In this document: positions 1 through 5,609 of the stretch, piece by piece
How positions within the stretch are numbered: the first letter of the stretch is position 1
Layout: each line of letters begins with the position of its first letter
NCBI GenBank assembly: GCA_016177865.1
Contig: JACOUJ010000199.1
Span: 1-7,085 of the forward strand
DNA length: 7,085 bases
From: Candidatus Rokuibacteriota bacterium
GTDB lineage: Bacteria > Methylomirabilota > Methylomirabilia > Rokubacteriales > JACOUJ01
Direction: 5' to 3'
The notes under the pieces: generated by a model
What the model saw: the letters and a program-made list of their open reading frames with translations, nothing else
Databases searched by the model: none
What the model was told of the DNA's origin: nothing
Made by a program: the position numbers and the translations under genes

Positions 1-82
1 AGCGATGGGCCAGGAATCCCAACCAGAGGATGAGCATCAAGACGACTAAGTCGGTGGCGGTGACGCAATCGTGCTTGTTCAT
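1..82 (-). CDS. N-terminus of a membrane protein, cut by the window edge
   Basis: Reading the minus strand, an ATG at 82-80 follows directly on the TAG stop of the upstream gene. A strong Shine-Dalgarno (GGAGG, 5 bases before the ATG) lies inside the end of that gene, so the two are translationally coupled. The 27 visible residues are a short polar head (MNKHDCVTATD) followed by a hydrophobic run LVVLMLILWLGFLAH, then Arg at the edge. This looks like a first transmembrane helix with no signal-peptidase site. The pattern (polar start, Asp, hydrophobic helix with Gly, basic residue) resembles the N-termini of sodium:solute symporters, but 27 residues cannot identify a family. It is the last visible gene of the HAD-VOC-unknown run, so a transporter for that group's substrate is a reasonable but unproven idea. 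Confidence 0.6.
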   Translation of the reverse strand, partial: MNKHDCVTATDLVVLMLILWLGFLAHR

Positions 83-418
83 CTACGCCTCCACCATCAC
101 GTTGCCCGTTGATTTCGCCTGGCAGGCCAGGATGATGTTGTTCTCCTTGTCGCCGGGCTCCAGGCCGTCCTCGACCGCCCTGACGCGAGCCTCGAGATCC
201 GTTTGCTGTCCCCCCGGACCTCTCGCGCTCTGACGGTCGGCAGCCATGGATGAGGCCGCCTCGAGGAGGTCGGAGAAGGCGAGAACTCCCCTCCTCAACA
301 GCGTGAACACGCGCGGCTCGAGACGCTTGGTCCGGTAGTATTCGAGGTCCTCCTCGACCGCCCTGACGTGCGCCTCGAAGTCATGCATGTGGGACCCCGT
401 ATGCTCCGCACTTTCCAT
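83..418 (-). CDS. small protein of unknown function with an internal repeat (111 aa)
   Basis: I do not recognise this family. The start is placed at the ATG at 418-416 because AAGGAGG lies 6 bases upstream; an upstream in-frame ATG at 586 would run deep into the VOC gene and is unlikely. The 111-residue product is polar and rich in Glu, Arg and Ala, with no signal peptide or membrane helix. The stretch D13-E26 (DFEAHVRAVEEDLE) recurs at D74-E87 (DLEARVRAVEDGLE). Each copy has heptad-like hydrophobic spacing (V, V, L) suggesting short amphipathic helices or a coiled coil. The middle (about 36-60) is a second helical stretch and 61-72 is a Gly/Gln-rich linker. The gene starts 22 bases after the VOC stop and abuts the next gene, so it is co-transcribed. 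It may be a small accessory or oligomerising subunit; that is inference only. Confidence 0.7.
   Translation of the reverse strand: MESAEHTGSHMHDFEAHVRAVEEDLEYYRTKRLEPRVFTLLRRGVLAFSDLLEAASSMAADRQSARGPGGQQTDLEARVRAVEDGLEPGDKENNIILACQAKSTGNVMVEA
168..368. repeat. pair of direct repeats inside the 111-aa gene
   Basis: The 18-base string TCCTCGACCGCCCTGACG occurs identically at 168-185 and 351-368. Similarity continues on the right for about another 14 bases (CGAGCCTCGAGATC against TGCGCCTCGAAGTC). It encodes the repeated RAVE[E/D] segment on the minus strand. Nucleotide identity beyond what the protein needs points to a fairly recent internal duplication or conversion. Confidence 0.8.
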
Positions 419-440
419 CGCATTCCTCCTTCCCCAGACG

Positions 441-1313
441 TCAGCTTCGGAACGGGCCCGCTGCGTCTTGCCCGCGGGCGTAGTCCCTCTGCATCTGGAC
501 AGGGTTTCGATTGACAAGCGCTCGACGGTACATCGGGTGGCGCATGCTCCGCACCTCGTGCTCGAGCACGGAGAGCCGCTCGCCACTCTCGGGATCCACC
601 AGCTCTTTGAAGCGGAACTGATGGCCCGCGACGTCCTCCATGATCAGGCCTCGCTCTCTGAGTAAGCCGTAGGGGCCGGAGAAGTTCGCCACGTACACGG
701 CGATGTGATGGCCGTCATACGGCGGGATCGCCTCGGTGGTCTCGCGGAAGTCGACCCACTGATTACGACCCATCGCCACGCGAGCGACCAGGGCTCCATG
801 CTCCCGCTCGACCTTCGCGGGCGCCCGCATGACGTCTCCGTAGAAGCGCGCGATCCCCTGGGCCGCACCCGGCCTGACCGGGAACTCCACGTACGGGATG
901 CCGAGGGCCATGTCGTCGAACCGCGCGCCCGGCGCGTGGCATCGGAACCGATTGCCCCAGGGGCAGGTCGCCGCAACATGATCTCCCTCGATGGCCCACG
1001 TGAATCGAGTGCCCGCCAGCCGGTCCTGGACGGCCTTGAGCCGCGTTTGGAGCCGGTCCAGATCCGGAACGACCAGCCCGATGTGGCCCGGAATCACCTG
1101 CCCCCGCTCCCGGGTCGGGAGGTGAAACTGCTGTTCCCCCACGTTGATCCACATGTTATCCAGGCCAACGGTCATGTAAGGGTCTCGAGTAAATCCGAGT
1201 CCGAGCACGTAAAAGAGCGTAGCCGTCCCCTGATCGGGAATGGTTACGTTGACGTGCTCCATCGACACGATGTTCCCCATGTCCTCTTCGGCATAATGGC
1301 GTTCCGTCGTCAT
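441..1313 (-). CDS. VOC (glyoxalase/extradiol-dioxygenase fold) family protein, two domains (290 aa)
   Basis: The start is the ATG at 1313-1311, chosen because GGAGG lies 6 bases upstream; an in-frame ATG at 1334 adds seven residues with no better signal. The first VOC module spans about residues 15-128. It opens with SMEHVNVTIPD (H20), carries PGHIGLVVPDL (H77), and ends with CPWGNRFRCH, the usual 'P-W-G-N' strand. The second module runs from about 139 (IPYVEFPV) through FYGDVM and DGHHIAVYV (H202, H203) to FKELVDPESGE. A tail with EVRSMRHPMYRR follows. Such folds place His/Glu ligands for Fe, Mn, Zn or Ni on paired beta-alpha-beta-beta-beta units and support dioxygenases, isomerases and lyases. 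I cannot assign the metal set or substrate. No signal peptide is present, so it is probably cytoplasmic. It lies 30 bases after the HAD gene and 22 before the 111-aa gene, in one operon. Confidence 0.85.
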   Translation of the reverse strand: MTTERHYAEEDMGNIVSMEHVNVTIPDQGTATLFYVLGLGFTRDPYMTVGLDNMWINVGEQQFHLPTRERGQVIPGHIGLVVPDLDRLQTRLKAVQDRLAGTRFTWAIEGDHVAATCPWGNRFRCHAPGARFDDMALGIPYVEFPVRPGAAQGIARFYGDVMRAPAKVEREHGALVARVAMGRNQWVDFRETTEAIPPYDGHHIAVYVANFSGPYGLLRERGLIMEDVAGHQFRFKELVDPESGERLSVLEHEVRSMRHPMYRRALVNRNPVQMQRDYARGQDAAGPFRS

Positions 1314-1343
1314 CGTTGACCTCCTCGCGATCACCTCCAGAGT

Positions 1344-2033
1344 TTACATCCGCGTGGCCAGAGATGCCGCCTCGACGAGGTCGCGGCACTTCAGGCAGTC
1401 GTTGTGTGGCCACAGTCCCAGCGGATCGAGCAGGATTGCCTTGAGACCGGCCCTCTTCGCCCCGACCACGTCGATACTGTAAAGGTCGCCAACAAATACT
1501 ACCTCCTCCGGGCCTAGCCCTGCCGTGTCCAGGGCGAGCTGGAAGATGCGCGGGTCGGGCTTCTCGATCCCGACAATGCCCGAGTCCAGGATAAAGTCCA
1601 GGTGGGAGGCCAGGCCCGCCTGTTCCAGGGCCTGGGCCACGCTTCCATTCGAATTGGAAATGCAGCCAACCACGAGCCCCTCATCCCGGAGGCGAGCCAG
1701 CACGAGAGACGCCTGGGGCATTTGGCAGTGCCAGACTCCGACCGGGGGGTTGTAGGTTCTGAGAGCGCGCCAGGTAGCCTCGGCCCTCTCGTCCCAGGCA
1801 ATCCCCGCGTTTTCAAGAATGTACCCGAGATAGCGACGGAACGTCTCCGCGGCCTCGGTGGACTTCAAGGAGCCAAGGTCTTGATCCAGCCGGATTCGCG
1901 CCTTCTGCTCGGCGACCCGCAGGGCCCCCGAGGAGACCTCCACCCCTCCCTGCCCGAGTCCGTTCGCGATCTCCTGGTAATTGATCTCGAGTAGGGTATT
2001 CCCCGCATCAAAGAGCACGGCTCGAACACTCAC
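1344..2033 (-). CDS. HAD-superfamily hydrolase (229 aa from a GTG start)
   Basis: All four HAD motifs are visible. Motif I is VLFDAGNT (nucleophile D9), motif II is CISNSNG (S126), motif III is GIEKPDP (K158) and motif IV is FVGDLYSID (D183, D188). A helical cap of about 100 residues lies between motifs I and II (subclass C1, like phosphoglycolate phosphatase and dehalogenases). The second motif-I Asp, the usual acid/base of phosphatases, is Gly (D-A-G). Dehalogenases and phosphonatases also lack it, and FDxGxT occurs in many uncharacterised HADs, so the reaction is open. I chose the GTG at 2033-2031 (product opens M-S-V-R-A-V-L-F) because families start just before motif I. The ATG at 2120 would put the Fur-type palindrome and the zur start inside the coding region. 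No clear Shine-Dalgarno precedes the GTG. It is the first gene of the minus-strand operon. Confidence 0.85.
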   Translation of the reverse strand: MSVRAVLFDAGNTLLEINYQEIANGLGQGGVEVSSGALRVAEQKARIRLDQDLGSLKSTEAAETFRRYLGYILENAGIAWDERAEATWRALRTYNPPVGVWHCQMPQASLVLARLRDEGLVVGCISNSNGSVAQALEQAGLASHLDFILDSGIVGIEKPDPRIFQLALDTAGLGPEEVVFVGDLYSIDVVGAKRAGLKAILLDPLGLWPHNDCLKCRDLVEAASLATRM

Positions 2034-2055
2034 AAGAGGTATGCTACCACACCCC

Positions 2056-2084
2056 TTGACAGGCGCGGCCAGATCGGGGACAAT
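2056..2084 (+). promoter_or_regulatory. sigma70-like promoter for the zur-znu operon
   Basis: A perfect -35 hexamer TTGACA (2056-2061) is followed by a 17-base spacer and GACAAT (2079-2084, 4 of 6 to consensus). Transcription would begin near 2091, inside the palindrome at 2088-2105. That leaves a leader of about 19 bases before the ATG at 2110. The spacing and position support it; it is not experimentally shown. Confidence 0.6.
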
Positions 2085-2087
2085 CTT

Positions 2088-2105
2088 ATTGAAAACTTTT
2101 TCAAT
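2088..2105. promoter_or_regulatory. Fur/Zur-type operator (perfect palindrome)
   Basis: ATTGAAAACTTTTTCAAT is a perfect inverted repeat: 8-base arms around a 2-base centre. It is AT-rich in a GC-rich neighbourhood. The TGAAAA...TTTTCA pattern resembles Fur-family boxes described in several bacteria, including delta-proteobacterial Fur boxes. It covers the predicted start site of the zur-znu promoter, which fits metal-dependent autorepression by the Fur-family protein encoded just downstream. It also lies upstream of the divergent HAD gene, so it could act on both sides. Which metal the regulator senses is inferred from the znu genes, not from the box. Confidence 0.75.
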
Positions 2106-2109
2106 TGCT

Positions 2110-2541
2110 ATGGGGCCCACCCTCGTCCGCCAAATGCTCTCGACGCTCTCCGAGCGGGGTCACCGCCTGACCCGGCCGCGCCAGACCGTCCTCCGGGTCA
2201 TCGAGGCCTCGCCCGAGGGGTTCACCGCCCGCCAGGTGTATCAGGCGACCAGGCGACGGGGGATCCGCATCGGCCTGACGTCCATTTATCGCACATTAAA
2301 TCTTCTCGTCCGCCACGGGCTCATCCAGGAGGTCCATCGGGAGAACGGAGAGCATCGGTACCTCGCTTGCGAGGCGAACCACCACCACCACGCCGTCTGC
2401 ATGGCCTGCGGGCGCATCCTCGACTTCGAGGCGTGCGGGCTGGAGGACCTCACCCGACGCGTGGCCCGCACGACACGGATGGCCATTCTCGGGCACCGGC
2501 TGGAACTTTTCGGCCAATGCCAGGACTGCCGAAAGCGTTGA
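2110..2541 (+). CDS. zur: Fur-family metalloregulator, probably Zur (143 aa)
   Basis: The length matches the usual 140-150 residues of the family. The N-terminal winged helix spans about 10-85, with the recognition region GLTSIYRTLNLLVRHGLI at 55-72 (typical 'TVYRTL.LL...Gl'). Then follow the metal-site run HHHH (91-94) and the dimerisation domain. Two CxxC pairs, C97/C100 and C137/C140, form the structural zinc site. Fur-family proteins dimerise and bind palindromic boxes when loaded with metal. The gene begins right after such a box and overlaps the zinc-uptake genes in transcription, so zinc sensing (Zur) is the best call; Fur or a manganese sensor cannot be excluded. The start is the ATG at 2110, with no clear Shine-Dalgarno and a very short leader. 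An ATG at 2134 is an alternative giving 135 residues. The stop is one base before the znuA start. Confidence 0.88.
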   Translation: MGPTLVRQMLSTLSERGHRLTRPRQTVLRVIEASPEGFTARQVYQATRRRGIRIGLTSIYRTLNLLVRHGLIQEVHRENGEHRYLACEANHHHHAVCMACGRILDFEACGLEDLTRRVARTTRMAILGHRLELFGQCQDCRKR

Positions 2542-2542
2542 G

Positions 2543-3409
2543 ATGATCGTGCGGCTCATGCTCGCGCTCCTGCTCTCGGGATGTTCCCAGGCAGTGACCC
2601 CCACCGCCCTCGAGGTGGTCGCCACAGTCTATCCGGTTGCCGAGGTCGCCCGCTGGGTCGGCGGTGACCGCACGCGCCTCACGCTCCTGGTCCCGCCCGG
2701 GGTGGAGGCTCATAGCTGGGAGCCAAACCCCCAAGACGTCGCGCAGTTGAGGCGGGCCCGCCTCTTCCTCTATAACGGAGTCGGCCTTGAGCCGTGGGTC
2801 TCGCGCCTGGTAGATGGCTCGCCCGCCTCGCTGCATCGGGTGGAAGCGACCATGGGGCTCGACCTGATCCGGCGCGACGGGCAGCCCGATCCTCACGTCT
2901 GGCTCGATCCGCTCCTCATCGCCCAGGAGGTGGAGACGATCCGGAGCGCCTTCGCCCAGGCGAACCCAGCCGACGCGACCACCTATGATGCCAACGCCCG
3001 CGCCGCGCGCGTTCGTCTGGAGGCGCTGGACCGTCGCTTCCGGGACGGCCTGGCAAAATGCCAGCGCCGGGAGGTGGTGGTCTCGCACGACGCGTTCAGC
3101 TACCTTGCCCGGCGCTACCGCCTGACCTTGATCACGCTGGCGGGACTCACTCCGGAAGTGGAGCCCAGCCCGACCCAGTTGGCCCACCTGGTGAAAGCGG
3201 CGCGGCGCGCGAATGCGCGAACCGTGTTCGTCGAGAGCCTGGTGAGTCCCCGCCTCGCGGAGACGCTGGCGCGAGAGCTTGGAGCCGAGGTTCGCGTGCT
3301 CAACCCGATCGAAGGACTCACGGAAGCCGAGGCACGAGAAGGTAAGGATTACTGGAAACTTATGGAGGCGAATTTGGAAGCCCTGAGGGCCGGCCTCGGA
3401 TGCGCCTAG
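2543..3409 (+). CDS. znuA: zinc ABC transporter substrate-binding lipoprotein ZnuA (288 aa)
   Basis: This is a cluster A-I (ZnuA/TroA/PsaA) binding protein that captures divalent metal outside the membrane and hands it to ZnuB. The N-terminus MIVRLMLALLLSGC ends in a lipobox (L-S-G-C), so C14 is the likely lipidated residue; the leader is very short. Candidate metal ligands are H57 (EAHSWEP), H118 (DPHVWLDP) and H182 (SHDAFSYL), matching the three-His zinc site of ZnuA proteins. The fourth, acidic position usually falls in an L-D-P motif near the C-terminus; here it reads VLNPIEGL (N254). The flexible His-rich loop common in zinc-specific ZnuA is absent: only a few residues separate LDLI from DPHVW. 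The ATG overlaps no gene but sits one base after the zur stop, so translation is probably coupled. It overlaps znuC by 10 bases. Mn or Fe transport is the alternative. Confidence 0.92.
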   Translation: MIVRLMLALLLSGCSQAVTPTALEVVATVYPVAEVARWVGGDRTRLTLLVPPGVEAHSWEPNPQDVAQLRRARLFLYNGVGLEPWVSRLVDGSPASLHRVEATMGLDLIRRDGQPDPHVWLDPLLIAQEVETIRSAFAQANPADATTYDANARAARVRLEALDRRFRDGLAKCQRREVVVSHDAFSYLARRYRLTLITLAGLTPEVEPSPTQLAHLVKAARRANARTVFVESLVSPRLAETLARELGAEVRVLNPIEGLTEAEAREGKDYWKLMEANLEALRAGLGCA

Positions 3410-4158
3410 TAGACATGAGCGCGTTGGTGGAGCTGAGGGAGGTGTCTTTGCAGAGCGAGGGCGAGGTGATCCTCGACCGGATCAATCTTCGGGTCGAGCA
3501 GGGGGACTTTCTCGGGATCATCGGCCCCAACGGGGCCGGAAAGACAACGCTTCTCAGAATCATCCTCGGGCTCCAACCCCTGTCATCGGGGACCGTGATC
3601 CTGTTCGGCCAGCCGGTCGAAACATTCCGAGATTGGGCGCGCCTTGGCTACATCCCCCAACGTGTGGCGCTGGATCCCCGCTTCCCGGCCACCGTGGCCG
3701 AGGTCGTCGCCTCCGGCCTCACGGGGAGAACCGGTCTCTTCCGATCGCCAGGCCCCGACGCCGCACGGGCGGTGGAGGAGGCGCTCCAGCTCGTCGGGAT
3801 GGCCCACCACCGGCAACGATTGGTGGGGCGCCTCTCCGTGGGACAACAGCAGCGGGCCCTCATTGCTCGGGCGCTCGTCACCCGCCCCGAACTGCTCTTG
3901 CTTGACGAGCCGACAGGCGGAATTGATCCAGAGGCGCAGGAACAATTCTATGAGCTCCTCCAGACATTGAATCGCTCACACGCGGTCACCCTCATTCTCG
4001 TCACTCATGATATCGCGGTGGTCGGCTCCGCTGTCAGGAAGCTGGCCTGCCTGAATCGTCGGCTCGTCTTCCACGGTGAACCGAAGGAATTTCTCAGCGA
4101 CGCGGCGCTGTCCAGTCTGTATGGCGCCCCCGTCCACCTCCTCTCCCATCGCCACTGA
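3400..4158 (+). CDS. znuC: zinc ABC transporter ATP-binding protein ZnuC (252 aa)
   Basis: This is the cytoplasmic ATPase that powers ZnuB. The order of motifs is complete: Walker A GPNGAGKTT (42-50), Q-loop YIPQR (Q87), signature LSVGQQQR (145-152), Walker B LLLLDEP (165-171), D-loop GGID (173-176) and switch His VTHD (H203). The length is typical for ZnuC/MntB-type ATPases. The signature motif reads LSVGQ instead of LSGGQ, with Val at the third place; the catalytic set is otherwise intact. The ATG at 3400 overlaps the znuA stop by 10 bases, and a second ATG at 3415 (M6) could serve instead. Neither has a clear Shine-Dalgarno, so coupling to znuA is likely. A 153-base gap precedes znuB. Confidence 0.93.
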   Translation: MRLVDMSALVELREVSLQSEGEVILDRINLRVEQGDFLGIIGPNGAGKTTLLRIILGLQPLSSGTVILFGQPVETFRDWARLGYIPQRVALDPRFPATVAEVVASGLTGRTGLFRSPGPDAARAVEEALQLVGMAHHRQRLVGRLSVGQQQRALIARALVTRPELLLLDEPTGGIDPEAQEQFYELLQTLNRSHAVTLILVTHDIAVVGSAVRKLACLNRRLVFHGEPKEFLSDAALSSLYGAPVHLLSHRH

Positions 4159-4311
4159 TGCGTGCCCAACTAACTTCGCCATACTTCGTTCTCGGTCGTC
4201 GGGCATCCTCATGTACCAACCACACGTACACTCCGGTGCCCTTCTCCCTCGGGCCTTGTCTGGCTCGTCATTTGGCCACGCACTCCTATCATTGCCTGTA
4301 CGTGCCGAGCG
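4159..4311 (+). other. 153-base znuC-znuB spacer with a long-range inverted repeat
   Basis: The other zur-znuA-znuC junctions are tight, so this gap is unexpected. It holds no convincing gene. The 8-base arms CACGTACA (4223-4230) and TGTACGTG (4297-4304) are perfect inverted repeats 66 bases apart, the second ending 7 bases before the znuB ATG. In RNA they could form a stem that closes off the znuB start region. A TATCAT at 4287-4292 could be a weak -10 box, but no good -35 stands at the right distance. No Fur-type palindrome is visible here. Confidence 0.4.
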
Positions 4312-5127
4312 ATGCCTGAGTTTCTCCAATACGGCTTCATGCTCCGTGCCCTGATCGCCGGTCTTGCCGTGGCTGCGATCTGTCCGGCCATCGGCCTCTT
4401 TCTCGTGCTTCGGCGACTCTCGCTCATTGCCGACACCCTGGCCCACGTCTCGCTTGGCGGAGTCGCCCTAGGGTTGCTCTTAGGCTTCCCCCCCACCCTC
4501 GGGGCCCTGGGAGTTGCCCTGGTGGGAGCCGCGGGAATCGAGAGGCTCCGGGCGTCGGGGCGCCTGCCCGGCGAGGCGGCCCTGGCCATTTTTCTCTCCG
4601 GCGGCTTTGCGGTGGCCGTCGTTCTCTTGAGCTTCGCGCGGGGATTCAACGCCGATCTCTTCGCGTACCTCTTCGGCTCCCTCCTCACTGTCAGCCCGCT
4701 GGATCTCCTTCTCATCCTGGGACTGGGAGCCCTCGTCGGGGGGACCGTCGTCCTCTTCTATAAGGAACTGTTTGCCATCACCTTCAACGAGGAGCTGGCG
4801 CGTGTCGCGGGGATTCCGGTCGGGGCCATCAACCTGCTTCTCACCCTCCTCACGGCGCTGACGGTGGTGATCGCGATGCGCGTCGTGGGGATCCTCTTGG
4901 TAAGCGCCATGCTGGTGATCCCAACGGTCACCGCCCTTCAGCTCTCGCGCAGCTTTCGATCAGCCCTCACATTGGCCGTGCTCTTTGCGCTGGCCGCGGT
5001 CCTCGGCGGCCTCATCGCGGCTTACTACCTCAACCTGGCGGCGGGCGGGGCCATCGTCCTGGTCGCCCTCGCCTTCTTTGCAGGCGTCTCGCTCGTGAGC
5101 CGGGGCCCGGCTCACCAAAATGCTTGA
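4312..5127 (+). CDS. znuB: zinc ABC transporter permease ZnuB (271 aa)
   Basis: This integral membrane protein of the ABC-3 family (ZnuB/TroC/MntB type) forms the metal channel. It opens with the family's usual MPEFLQYGFMLRALIAGL, then has LRRLSLIADTLAHVSLGGVALG (33-54), a hallmark stretch of these permeases including H44. About eight hydrophobic segments follow (roughly 9-32, 43-60, 62-76, 88-108, 129-150, 168-190, 192-210 and 218-262, the last likely two helices). The NEELARVAGIP segment (159-169) and the GILLVSAMLVIPTVTA segment (193-208) are typical of the coupling and core region. The start fits the family N-terminus, though only a weak GAG precedes it. It probably lies on the znu transcript despite the 153-base gap. 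Its stop codon is overlapped by the -35 box of a downstream promoter. Confidence 0.93.
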   Translation: MPEFLQYGFMLRALIAGLAVAAICPAIGLFLVLRRLSLIADTLAHVSLGGVALGLLLGFPPTLGALGVALVGAAGIERLRASGRLPGEAALAIFLSGGFAVAVVLLSFARGFNADLFAYLFGSLLTVSPLDLLLILGLGALVGGTVVLFYKELFAITFNEELARVAGIPVGAINLLLTLLTALTVVIAMRVVGILLVSAMLVIPTVTALQLSRSFRSALTLAVLFALAAVLGGLIAAYYLNLAAGGAIVLVALAFFAGVSLVSRGPAHQNA

Positions 5128-5153
5128 CCCTCTCCTGCAAAACCGGGTAGAAT
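5124..5153 (+). promoter_or_regulatory. sigma70-like promoter at the znuB 3' end
   Basis: TTGACC (5124-5129, 5 of 6 to consensus) is followed by an 18-base spacer and TAGAAT (5148-5153, 5 of 6). Transcription would start near 5160, about 12 bases before the ATG at 5172. The -35 box overlaps the znuB stop codon. This gives the small downstream gene its own transcript and supports its start. No Fur-type operator overlaps it, so it may be independent of metal control. Confidence 0.65.
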
Positions 5154-5171
5154 CACTGCGACTGAGAGCCA

Positions 5172-5492
5172 ATGGAGACTCACAAACCCACAGGACGGCG
5201 GAAGGCAAAGGTCCAACGCGCGTGCCAGCTCTTCTTGGAGCTGGCCTTCATCGTCGGCATCCTTGTCGGGCTCTTCTTTCCCATCCTGATTGCCCACGCA
5301 GACCCCGGCGCCTCCCTCTACGACGAGGCCTCGGCGCAGACCGCCCAGGCGTCCCAGCAGCACGCCCTTCCGGCCGCCATCGGCTTACCGCCCCTCTTCT
5401 TTCCGCGGGCAGGGGTCATCCTCGGCGCGGATCCTTCTCCGACTAGGCCACTCCCCTCCCCCTCGGGAGGCCGATCGCCTCCCACTAGCTAG
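5172..5492 (+). CDS. small exported proline-rich protein of unknown function (106 aa)
   Basis: I do not recognise the family. The N-terminus is basic (GRRKAKVQR, residues 8-16), then a hydrophobic stretch runs from about 19 to 41 and ends IAHA-DP. That gives an A-x-A site with likely cleavage after A43, or else a membrane anchor. The mature part begins DPGASLYDEASAQTAQAS, has a hydrophobic patch near 67-85 (AAIGLPPLFFPRAGVIL), and finishes in a Pro/Ser-rich low-complexity tail. The tail may be only weakly constrained. A good promoter lies 12-20 bases upstream and a modest GAGAG precedes the ATG, so the gene is probably real. The next gene's signal peptide also ends A-x-A-D-P. Its place between znuB and an M23 wall protein suggests an envelope role, which is inference. 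Confidence 0.6.
   Translation: METHKPTGRRKAKVQRACQLFLELAFIVGILVGLFFPILIAHADPGASLYDEASAQTAQASQQHALPAAIGLPPLFFPRAGVILGADPSPTRPLPSPSGGRSPPTS
5465..5483 (+). terminator. hairpin at the end of the 106-aa gene
   Basis: GGGAGGC (5465-5471) and GCCTCCC (5477-5483) form a perfect 7-bp stem with a 5-base loop, lying just before the TAG stop. No U-run follows. It could slow transcription or stabilise the 3' end in tandem with the next hairpin; it is not a classical intrinsic terminator. Confidence 0.35.
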
Positions 5493-5503
5493 CACCTCGC
5501 TGC

Positions 5504-5525
5504 GCCCGACCGAGAGCGGTCGGGC
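5504..5525 (+). terminator. strong GC hairpin between the 106-aa and M23 genes
   Basis: GCCCGACCG (5504-5512), loop AGAG and CGGTCGGGC (5517-5525) make a perfect 9-bp stem with a 4-base loop. It sits 12 bases after the stop of the small gene. The following bases (TCCCCTAC) hold no U-run, so termination would be weak or factor-assisted. RNA end protection is the alternative. Confidence 0.5.
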
Positions 5526-5609
5526 TCCCCTACAACTCGAAACGATTCAGAAAGACTGATCTCTGCGGTCGCCCGCAACATCGCAGGGTGATGGTCAGGG
5601 GAGATAACG

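Noticed and set aside
705..1319. 204-residue plus-strand ORF opposite the VOC gene
   Set aside because: It is antisense to a clear VOC protein, has no recognisable domain, and long shadow ORFs are expected in GC-rich DNA.
1981..2109. N-terminal extension of zur to the ATG at 1981
   Set aside because: It would read through the promoter and the Fur-type box and exceed the family length by about 43 residues.
2034..2120. N-terminal extension of the HAD gene to the ATG at 2120
   Set aside because: The extra residues translate the operator and promoter region and do not belong to a HAD fold.
2450..3187. 245-residue minus-strand ORF opposite zur and znuA
   Set aside because: It lies entirely opposite genes with clear motifs and has Gly/Arg-rich shadow composition and no ribosome binding site.
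4076..4354. Plus-strand ORF bridging the znuC end and znuB start
   Set aside because: It is open across the gap but has no start signal or family resemblance, and its ends overlap real genes in another frame.
3976..4715. Minus-strand ORFs covering the znuC-znuB gap (3976-4446 and 4209-4715)
   Set aside because: I checked whether they might explain the gap. They have no domain or good start signal and mostly mirror znuC and znuB coding sequence.
5493..5609. Second Zur box before the M23 gene
   Set aside because: I searched for TGAAAA/TTTTCA half-sites with dyad symmetry and saw none, so direct Zur control of the M23 gene is not supported here.
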